Positions 51,855-58,332 of a stretch of DNA of 58,332 bases are shown here, piece by piece. A program made the translations under genes and the position numbers. Below the pieces are notes generated by a model that searched no databases, was not told where the DNA came from, and was given only the letters and a program-made list of their open reading frames with translations. Origin of the DNA: CAYGUK01 sp964352985. Lineage in GTDB: Bacteria > Pseudomonadota > Gammaproteobacteria > JAHCLG01. The stretch's first letter is position 1. Every line of letters begins with the position of its first letter. The stretch covers positions 1 through 58,332 of the forward strand of contig CAYGUK010000009.1 in the NCBI GenBank assembly GCA_964352985.1, read 5' to 3'.

Positions 51855-53627
51855 ATGCCGGATCAGGATGATTTCGAAGAGTTACCAACCCCTAAACCTA
51901 TTTCCTATATTAAGACTGCCTTAAATTTCACACAAAATTATATTATATTGCCAACCATCTATACGCTAAAAAAAACAGCCACCTTATTAAGATCAATTCC
52001 TACTACTTTAAGAAAAATTAATACATTTAATAAAGATAAAATAGTTGCATTGCAAAGCGCAAAAGAAGCAGAAGAAAAACGAGATTATGACTTTGATATC
52101 TCAAAAGAAGTGATAGAGTTAACAACACAAAATCCAGTCGCCAAAAAATTTTCGCAATACATAAAAATTTTAATTCAACCTTTTTACAATCCAATTGAAC
52201 TGTTAACGATGGCTTGGTATTGTGTTGGTCATTTACCCCATGAGTATTGTGAAGAATATGGTATTGAAGGGGTGCCGGCTCAATTTGCTAAACTTTCCAG
52301 AGATATCACTTTTTTTATTTTACCCGTTGTTATTTATAGTTACACAATTCGAAGAGATGTCAAAGCACTTATCCAATGTAAATTTAATGATGCAAAATTA
52401 TCGGCAGAAACTCATATATTGCGCGACCCAACAATAATAAAAAGCCCAGAATTATCAGCAAAGCAACTTATCGTCAGTAATGTGATTGATACCGTTCATT
52501 ATTGTATAGAAAAAGGTGGGGAAGTTTGCTTTGCAATCTTATCTAATTTTTTACCTTGGCAAATTCAAATACCATTATATGTTCTTCAAATTCATATTAC
52601 GGGCACTTACACTTATACCATTCATTTAGCTTATGGTGGCGTTTCGCCTGTTGATGCATTAATTCATTCTTCTCGATTTCAGTCTGAAGTTATGGCTCGT
52701 GGTTTTGCTGAAAAATTACCTGAATATATGATAGATGCAGTATCTCGCGTTTTGCCACAGAATGCTGTTACAAACTATGTTGTTACTTCATGTCAGGCGT
52801 TTGTTTCACGCTTAGTATATATGAATGGTTTTTTTGAAACAGTTCCACAACAAGATCAATCGGTAGCATGTAATCGATTGGTGATCACACATTTTGGTTT
52901 AAGCGCTTATGTGACTCGCGAATTAGTAGAAAATTTAAAACATCAATTAAGTGATAAAAGAACCACACCACAATTAATTCTTACGTTGCAAAATTTAAAT
53001 GATTATCTTATCAGTAAAGGAATTTATGATAGAAGACGTATCCAGCAAATAAAAAAAGCAGTCACAATTTTTTATAATTTTGTTTGGTATTATATATTAC
53101 CAATGATCCAACAATTGCATTTGGTTGCTGGCAAATTGATTCTGCCAAAAGAGATGACGTCATTTGAAAATTTTTTTCAAGGCGATGTGACCAATGAAAA
53201 TTGGGTAAACATTTATAGTACGTTAAGTACCATCACTGGCACACTTTCAAAATATAGTAGTCATGCAGTGTTAACAACCGTAGTGAATTGGATGCCTAAT
53301 TGGTTATATAAAAAAATCGAATCTGCTTTAGAAGAACAATATGATTTACCCAAAGAAATAACTAAAATCGCGAGAAAAATTTTATTAAGTCCCACTATTC
53401 AAGCGAGGCTAACTCAAATCGATCAATTCGTATCAAAGCAAGAACCAAGTCCGGTTACTACTTTGCATCCACCTGAACCAAATGTGATGGGTTATTTATT
53501 AATAGCTTTAAGGCCAAATTCACCAAAATTATTTACCCGAAAACAAAAGAATGAACCATCTATTCAAATAGTTAAAGGAAAAGACTTTTCTGACACTATT
53601 AAAGCGATGCAACGCACATTAAACTAG
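51855..53627 (+). CDS. Large protein of unknown function, mostly helical
   Basis: 590 residues. I recognise no domain. It starts acidic (PDQDDFEELPTPKP), has several amphipathic or weakly hydrophobic segments near 150-165 (DITFFILPVVIYSY), 230-255 (NFLPWQIQIPLYVLQIHI) and 400-425 (FYNFVWYYILPMIQQLHLVAG), and ends in a basic Pro/Lys-rich tail (NSPKLFTRKQKNEPSIQIVKG). There is no signal peptide. Size, lack of known domains and isolated position would suit a lineage-specific secreted or membrane-acting effector, but no secretion signal can be proved. The 175 bp before it holds only a short CAGAC-TTT-GTCTG hairpin near 51722. Confidence 0.8.
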   Translation: MPDQDDFEELPTPKPISYIKTALNFTQNYIILPTIYTLKKTATLLRSIPTTLRKINTFNKDKIVALQSAKEAEEKRDYDFDISKEVIELTTQNPVAKKFSQYIKILIQPFYNPIELLTMAWYCVGHLPHEYCEEYGIEGVPAQFAKLSRDITFFILPVVIYSYTIRRDVKALIQCKFNDAKLSAETHILRDPTIIKSPELSAKQLIVSNVIDTVHYCIEKGGEVCFAILSNFLPWQIQIPLYVLQIHITGTYTYTIHLAYGGVSPVDALIHSSRFQSEVMARGFAEKLPEYMIDAVSRVLPQNAVTNYVVTSCQAFVSRLVYMNGFFETVPQQDQSVACNRLVITHFGLSAYVTRELVENLKHQLSDKRTTPQLILTLQNLNDYLISKGIYDRRRIQQIKKAVTIFYNFVWYYILPMIQQLHLVAGKLILPKEMTSFENFFQGDVTNENWVNIYSTLSTITGTLSKYSSHAVLTTVVNWMPNWLYKKIESALEEQYDLPKEITKIARKILLSPTIQARLTQIDQFVSKQEPSPVTTLHPPEPNVMGYLLIALRPNSPKLFTRKQKNEPSIQIVKGKDFSDTIKAMQRTLN

Positions 53628-53730
53628 AGGTATGCACGTATGTTTTTTACACTTTGAACTTCAATATTCACTACAATTTCTAAAAAAACAATGATAGTAT
53701 TGCATCATTTGTCTGACATTAGGTAACGGA

Positions 53731-55161
53731 ATGAAAGTCACGATCCCAAATTTTCAACTTGCTCGAATGCTAATTATTGGCGATGTTATGCTCGATAGAT
53801 ATTGGACTGGCCAAGCTAAACGTATTTCACCCGAGGCACCCGTGCCAGTTGTGAATGTGAATTCAGTAGAAGAACGTCCCGGTGGCGCTGGTAATGTTGC
53901 AATGAATTTAGCAAGCTTAGGCATTCGGCCAAAATTATTTGGTGTCATTGGTAATGATGATGCCGGTAAAAAATTACATCGTGTTTTACAAAACAAAGGT
54001 GTGGATACTTATTTACAGGCGTTATCAGATTATCCAACGGTGACAAAACTCAGAGTGCTCAGTCAACATCAACAATTAATTCGTTTAGATTTTGAAGAGA
54101 CATTCTATAATAGTAAAGATATTACTATCCATCACGATTGTATTGATGCAATTGAAAATGTGGGTGCGGTAGTTATTTCGGATTATCACAAAGGAACATT
54201 ACAAAATGTTCAACAAATAATTTCCACCGCCAATCGTTTAAATATTCCGGTTTTTGTTGATCCAAAAGGCGCGAGCTTTGATCGCTATCGTGGTGCCGAT
54301 GTGTTAACACCAAACAGAAGAGAATTTGAACAAGTTGTAGGGCCTTGCCATAGTGAAGAAGATATCGTTAAAAAAGGTAAAGCCGCATTAATTGCTCATG
54401 GTATTGGTGCATTGTTGGTGACGCGAGGTTCTGAAGGCATGACTTTAATTCGTCGTGATCAAGATCCCATTCATTTAACGGCGCGAGCTTTTGAAGTTTA
54501 TGACGTAACAGGTGCTGGTGATACCGTTATTGCTGTCATAGCAGCAGCTGTCGCTGCCGGTGAGAATTTTGCAAATGCGATGTATTTAGCAAATATTGCA
54601 GCCGGCATTGTTGTCACTAAGTTAGGTGCCGCGCAAGTAAGCGTGCCAGAATTACGCCGTGAATTACGTAAACATCAATATTCACGTTTAGGTGTTCTCA
54701 CTGAAGAAGAAGCCGTCATGGCCATCGAAGATGCGAAATCTCGGCAAGAAAAAATTGTGATGACTAATGGTTGTTTTGATATTTTACATCCAGGTCATAT
54801 TGGTTATTTAGAAGCGGCAAAATCATTAGGTGATCGTTTAATTGTCGCGGTAAATTCTGATGAATCTATTGCAAGAAATAAAGGACCTTCTCGCCCAGTT
54901 AAAAAATTACAAGATCGCATGGCCGTATTGGCCGGTCTTCGTGTTGTTGATTGGGTTTTTCCTTTTTATGAAGAAACGCCGCAAAGAATTATTGAATTAC
55001 TCACCCCAGATGTTTTAGTCAAAGGTGTTGATTATTTAAATCAAAATATCGTCGGTGCTGATCACGTCCTTGCTCATGGGGGCGAAGTAAAATTTGTTGG
55101 TCCTGAAAAAGAATGGTCAAGTTCAGCCTTAATAGAAAAAATGATGGAGACAGTAGAATGA
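53731..55161 (+). CDS. hldE: HldE, bifunctional heptose kinase/adenylyltransferase
   Basis: 476 residues, complete. The N-terminal ribokinase-like domain (to about 320) phosphorylates heptose-7-phosphate: RPGGAGNVAMNLASLG near residues 49-64 and YDVTGAGDTVIAVIAAAVAAG near 258-278. The C-terminal nucleotidyltransferase domain (about 340-476) has TNGCFDILHPGHIGYLEAAK. It makes ADP-heptose for the LPS inner core. Coupled to hldD by an ATGA overlap. Confidence 0.96.
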   Translation: MKVTIPNFQLARMLIIGDVMLDRYWTGQAKRISPEAPVPVVNVNSVEERPGGAGNVAMNLASLGIRPKLFGVIGNDDAGKKLHRVLQNKGVDTYLQALSDYPTVTKLRVLSQHQQLIRLDFEETFYNSKDITIHHDCIDAIENVGAVVISDYHKGTLQNVQQIISTANRLNIPVFVDPKGASFDRYRGADVLTPNRREFEQVVGPCHSEEDIVKKGKAALIAHGIGALLVTRGSEGMTLIRRDQDPIHLTARAFEVYDVTGAGDTVIAVIAAAVAAGENFANAMYLANIAAGIVVTKLGAAQVSVPELRRELRKHQYSRLGVLTEEEAVMAIEDAKSRQEKIVMTNGCFDILHPGHIGYLEAAKSLGDRLIVAVNSDESIARNKGPSRPVKKLQDRMAVLAGLRVVDWVFPFYEETPQRIIELLTPDVLVKGVDYLNQNIVGADHVLAHGGEVKFVGPEKEWSSSALIEKMMETVE

Positions 55162-56087
55162 TAGTCGTCACCGGTGCTGCTGGTTTTATTGGTAGTAACA
55201 TTATTAAAGGTTTAAACCAAAGAGGTCGAGAAGATATTCTTGCAGTAGGTAATTTAGAAGATGGCACTAAATTTAAAAATCTCGTTGATTTAAACATTTT
55301 AGATTTTATGGATATGGATGATTTTATCGAAAATTTAGACGACCTCGGTGAGAGCATCGACGTTATTTTTCATCAAGGTGCTTGTTCTTCCACAACTGAG
55401 TGGGATGGTCGCTATTTAATGGATGTGAATTATCAATATTCCAAAACGTTATTAAATTTTTGTATCGATAATAACGTGCAATTTATTTATGCTTCAAGCG
55501 CTGCTGTTTATGGTAGTTCTAGTCAATTTACGCCAATTCCTGAAAATGAAAAACCATTAAATCTTTATGGTTATACCAAAATTTTATTCGATCGATTTGT
55601 AAGACGCGTGATTAATGAAGTTAATTCTCAAATTGTGGGATTACGTTATTTTAATGTTTATGGACCTCGTGAAGATCATAAAAAAGATATGGTGAGTGTG
55701 ATACGTCATTTTCATAATCAAATTATCGAAAAAGGTCACATCGAAATTTTTACAGGATTTAACCAATGCCAAGCAGGCGAACAAAAACGTGACTTTGTTT
55801 ATGTGGAAGATGTGGTAAATGTTAATCTTTGGTGTTACGACAATCCAACAGTTAAAGGTATTTATAACTGTGGCAGTGGTCAAGCGACTAGCTTTAATGA
55901 CATTGCAAAAGCCGTTATCGCATTTTATGGTAAAGGTGAAATCCAATACGTGCCAGCACCTGAAATTTTGCGTGGACGTTATCAAATATTCACTAAAGCG
56001 GATATGAGTGCGCTTAAAAAAGCGGGTTATGATCAAAACTTCCACGATATTGTGAGTGGTGTTAAAGCGTATCTAACTCAACTTTAA
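55158..56087 (+). CDS. hldD: HldD, ADP-glyceromannoheptose 6-epimerase
   Basis: 309 residues from ATG 55158; the longer frame lies inside hldE. NAD(P)-binding VVTGAAGFIGSNIIKGL at the N-terminus, catalytic YGYTK (short-chain-dehydrogenase type Tyr-x-x-x-Lys) near residue 140, and GLRYFNVYGPREDHK near 170. Final step to ADP-L-glycero-D-manno-heptose for LPS core. A 17 bp hairpin closes the operon. Confidence 0.95.
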   Translation: MIVVTGAAGFIGSNIIKGLNQRGREDILAVGNLEDGTKFKNLVDLNILDFMDMDDFIENLDDLGESIDVIFHQGACSSTTEWDGRYLMDVNYQYSKTLLNFCIDNNVQFIYASSAAVYGSSSQFTPIPENEKPLNLYGYTKILFDRFVRRVINEVNSQIVGLRYFNVYGPREDHKKDMVSVIRHFHNQIIEKGHIEIFTGFNQCQAGEQKRDFVYVEDVVNVNLWCYDNPTVKGIYNCGSGQATSFNDIAKAVIAFYGKGEIQYVPAPEILRGRYQIFTKADMSALKKAGYDQNFHDIVSGVKAYLTQL

Positions 56088-56137
56088 TGGTTACAATTCA
56101 GTTCTTAATCAAAATTTCTTTTTCAATATAAAGATAT

Positions 56138-56176
56138 TTTCGTGATTTTGTATTTTTGCAATACGAAATCACGAAA
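56138..56176. terminator. Strong hairpin between convergent hldD and AIM24-family genes
   Basis: A 17 bp stem (56138-56154 with 56160-56176, one T-G pair, core TTTCGTGATTT / AAATCACGAAA) with a five-base loop. No proper T run follows on either strand, so it may act as a two-way terminator of poor type or as an mRNA 3' end stabiliser. Confidence 0.65.
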
Positions 56177-56217
56177 GTGTGTTTTGATGATCCGTATACA
56201 ATAAATTCCAGGTATTA

Positions 56218-56913
56218 TTAATTTTCAGTCGGATAAGCAAAATACATGGATTGCAAACCAAGTCGACCAGGACCTGTAAAGCGATTAACTATCATAGTCG
56301 ATCCGCCAAAAAGTCCGGCTGATAATTTTTGCACGACGGTATCCATGCGGACTGAGCGCTCTTTAAAAAGCCATGCGCCTGGTTCAACATCGATGGATTC
56401 ACCTGCTGCGAGCTCTATTTCAAATACATTACCATAACCATGTAACCATAAAATGCCATCGCCTTCTGCCGCACGGAATATATCAACAAATAAACCTGTG
56501 CCACCAAATAACATATTGGAAACACCTTGTAAGCGTGTAAAAGAATAATCGATATTATTACTCGCCGCTAAAAATTGATGTTCACGAACATCAAGCTCTT
56601 CACCATATTTTAAATGTTTTGCAAAAATATGACCGACACCATCTCGGCTAAAAGCGATTTGGCCTTCACCGACCGCTTCGGTGATGAAGACTTGCATACC
56701 GGCAATCATGCGTTTTAATGCGCCTTTCATCGGACGTAATTTGACATCAACGGAAGTGTGCTTCCATAACATGATATGATGTTCAAAAAATATGGGATGT
56801 TCAGGGGTAATATTGACAGTTAAAACGGGGACTAATTCACCATCGAGATGATAAGTGATATTGGCAAAAGTTTCTTCGCTAAGACTGGTTGGTAATAACT
56901 GTGGACGTTTCAT
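56218..56913 (-). CDS. AIM24-family (TIGR00266-like) protein
   Basis: 231 residues of the AIM24 all-beta family: GELVPVLTVNITPEHPIFFE, GEGQIAFSRDGVGHIFA near 79-95, GGTGLFVDIFRAAEGDGILWL near 137-157, and MIVNRFTGPGRLGLQSMYF at the end. The family is common in bacteria and also in mitochondria; its molecular role is unknown. No signal peptide. It is single and convergent with hldD. Confidence 0.88.
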   Translation of the reverse strand: MKRPQLLPTSLSEETFANITYHLDGELVPVLTVNITPEHPIFFEHHIMLWKHTSVDVKLRPMKGALKRMIAGMQVFITEAVGEGQIAFSRDGVGHIFAKHLKYGEELDVREHQFLAASNNIDYSFTRLQGVSNMLFGGTGLFVDIFRAAEGDGILWLHGYGNVFEIELAAGESIDVEPGAWLFKERSVRMDTVVQKLSAGLFGGSTMIVNRFTGPGRLGLQSMYFAYPTEN

Positions 56914-57005
56914 CGTTTTCCCCTTATAAATAGGTTAAAGTATCAAAGTGATATTGAATAACAGCTATTTGTGTAGCTATATAAAAGAGTTGAGATTTTT
57001 GCAAA

Positions 57006-57335
57006 ATGAGTAAAAAGTTTACCACTTTTAGAGAGTTTTATCCATATTATTTGAGAGAGCATCAACATTATATGTGTCGACGTTTACATTTTTGTGGAAG
57101 CACTTTAATTATATTACTCATTTTTTTAGTTATGTTTTTTATTAGTTATTGGTGGTTATTATTAATACCTGTTATTGGATATGGGTTTGCTTGGATAGGT
57201 CATTTTTGTTTTGAAAAAAATAAACCAGCTACTTTTCAATATCCTTTATATAGTTTTATAGGAGACTGGGTGATGTTTAAAGATATTATATGCGGCAACA
57301 TTTCTTTGAAAAAAAGTGATGCTAATTATGATTGA
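57006..57335 (+). CDS. DUF962 (Mpo1-like) membrane protein
   Basis: 109 residues with a near-complete DUF962 pattern: YLREHQHYMCRRLHFCGSTL (His and Arg spaced as in the family) near 15-34, two membrane helices at about 36-62, and FAWIGHFCFEKNKPATFQYP near 61-80, then GDWVMFKD. In yeast the homologue Mpo1 is an iron-dependent oxygenase that breaks down 2-hydroxy fatty acids; the metal-binding His residues (HQHY, RLHF, GHF) are present here. Bacterial role is inferred. Overlaps the amidase start by 8 bp. Confidence 0.88.
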   Translation: MSKKFTTFREFYPYYLREHQHYMCRRLHFCGSTLIILLIFLVMFFISYWWLLLIPVIGYGFAWIGHFCFEKNKPATFQYPLYSFIGDWVMFKDIICGNISLKKSDANYD

Positions 57336-58332
57336 TCACATGCAATATGATGGTTTAGGTTTAAGTGAATTAATTACAAAAAAAGAAATAACAGCGAGTG
57401 AGTTAAAACAATCAATCATCGAAAGTATTGAAAAAATAAACCCTAAAATTAATGCGCTCGTATTGAAATTATTTGATGGACCTGATGATTTTGATTCAAT
57501 GGGATTATTTAAAGGTGTTCCTTTTGCGATAAAAGATTTAGGCATCCAACTACAAGGCACGCCAACATCGAATGGTAGCCGATTGTTTAATCAAGCCATT
57601 GCAACTCATGATAGCGAATTAGTGAAACGCTATAAAAAAGCGGGGTTAAATATTATAGGAAAAACCAATACGTCAGAGTTTGGTTTGCGTGTTGTTACGG
57701 AGCCGACATTATTTGGCGCCTGCCGAAATCCTTGGCAATTAAACAATAGTCCAGGCGGATCATCAGGCGGTGCAGCCGCACTTGTTGCAAGTCGTGCTTT
57801 ACCTATGGCGCATGCTTCGGATGGTGGTGGATCGATTCGATTACCGGCTTCGTTATGTGGTTTATTTGGATTAAAACCAACAAGAGCGCGTATCTCTTAT
57901 GCGCCAGATAAAGGTGAGGGTTGGTCTGGTTTATCTGTCATGCATGCGTTAACAATTAGTGTTCGAGATAGTGCGGCATTATTAGATGTGACGCATGGAT
58001 ATGTTTCTGGTGATCCTTATTCTGCCCCCACTTTTACAAATTCGTTTTTAACACTATTAGATAAACCAATTAAAAATTTAAAAATAGGTTTTAGCAAAGT
58101 GCCTTCATCAATTTTCAAATTAGATCAAAATTGTGAAGATGCACTGACTGACGCGTTGGAATTATGTGTTTCATTGGGCCATATCGTTGAAAAAGCTCAA
58201 CCAAAATTTGATATGGAAAAAATTATTCGAGCACGATTTATTATTACTCAAGCAAATATGTTAAAGATTTTTAACATGGTTGAAAAAGCTGAACAACGAA
58301 AAATTAATCCAATTGAAGTTGAAGCATTAACC
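57328..58332 (+). CDS. Amidase-signature enzyme, truncated by the window edge
   Basis: 335 codons from ATG 57328 to the right end, still open, so the C-terminus (about a third of the protein) is not seen. The Ser-cisSer-Lys triad is visible: Lys in PFAIKDLG (near residue 71), cis-Ser in SPGGSSGGAAAL (near 144-155), and the nucleophile Ser in HASDGGGSIRLPASLCG (near 164-180). This is the amidase family that includes GatA. The substrate is unknown; it is not obviously gatA because it stands alone without gatB or gatC. It overlaps the DUF962 gene by 8 bp and is probably co-transcribed. Confidence 0.92.
   Translation, partial: MIDHMQYDGLGLSELITKKEITASELKQSIIESIEKINPKINALVLKLFDGPDDFDSMGLFKGVPFAIKDLGIQLQGTPTSNGSRLFNQAIATHDSELVKRYKKAGLNIIGKTNTSEFGLRVVTEPTLFGACRNPWQLNNSPGGSSGGAAALVASRALPMAHASDGGGSIRLPASLCGLFGLKPTRARISYAPDKGEGWSGLSVMHALTISVRDSAALLDVTHGYVSGDPYSAPTFTNSFLTLLDKPIKNLKIGFSKVPSSIFKLDQNCEDALTDALELCVSLGHIVEKAQPKFDMEKIIRARFIITQANMLKIFNMVEKAEQRKINPIEVEALT

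Noticed and set aside
1..58332. tRNA genes, rRNA genes, CRISPR arrays, riboswitches of known type, integrases
   Set aside because: Intergenic regions were read for cloverleaf ends, regular spaced repeats and integrase motifs; none found by eye.

Overview
This 58 kb window is AT-rich chromosomal DNA from a gammaproteobacterium. Gene content points to the Legionellales/Coxiellaceae side of the class. The indications are a Pseudomonas-type yqgE-ruvX-pyrB-pyrC' order, a pilT-yggS-proC-yggT block, spmA/spmB next to oxyR, a DUF2807 lipoprotein, hldE-hldD, small opacity-type outer-membrane barrels, and several large lineage-specific proteins of unknown function. The genus cannot be fixed from the sequence alone. 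No tRNA, rRNA, CRISPR array, prophage or intact insertion sequence was seen.

Layout. 1-1507 (minus): a left-truncated membrane protein of unknown function, preceded by a small secreted protein with FGGNDFGN repeats. 1761-2489 (minus): rsmJ. 2504-15844: an MSHA-type IV pilus locus in two divergent arms. The minus arm holds the minor pilins mshC (frameshifted), mshD, mshO and an enlarged mshP carrying adhesin-like modules. The plus arm is mshI, a pilN-like gene, mshJ, K, L, M, N, E, G, F and the pilin gene mshA, closed by a strong terminator. A 146 bp MITE-like element follows. 16091-18456: djlA, a predicted CsrA-sequestering small RNA (RsmY/RsmZ/CsrB type), dsbB and an outer-membrane barrel. 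18601-22196 (minus): pyrimidine genes pyrB and a catalytically dead pyrC', with ruvX and yqgE upstream. The pyrB-ruvX junction carries a decayed tandem duplication and a terminator. 22344-30376: pckA, pilT, yggS, proC, yggT, two outer-membrane barrels (the second with a structured leader) and a glutamate dehydrogenase gene.

30420-40643: a DMT transporter, a coiled-coil protein, an RND efflux pair (adaptor and pump) with a small membrane protein, an OmpA-type lipoprotein and a 983-residue RTX/cadherin-like surface protein. 40640-48116 (minus): two overlapping NCS2 permeases, a DUF2807 lipoprotein, and a tight operon of a Sel1-like protein, an unknown protein, rdgB and a TPR-methyltransferase fusion. 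48298-51679: a plus-strand operon of a DinF-type MATE exporter, spmA, spmB and oxyR. 51855-58332: a large unknown protein, hldE-hldD, an AIM24-family protein, a DUF962 (Mpo1-like) protein and a right-truncated amidase.

How it fits together. Much of the window serves the cell surface: an adhesive, probably retractile pilus (the msh genes plus pilT), outer-membrane barrels, a calcium-binding adhesin, LPS-heptose synthesis (hldE/hldD), disulfide formation (dsbB; the predicted pilin has two cysteines) and capsule/envelope-stress signalling (djlA). The predicted RsmY/Z-like RNA would fit a lifestyle switch that controls such surface traits. The points most worth checking are that RNA, the mshP-adhesin fusion, the mshC frameshift, the pyrB-ruvX duplication scar, the MITE and the FGGNDFGN mini-protein.
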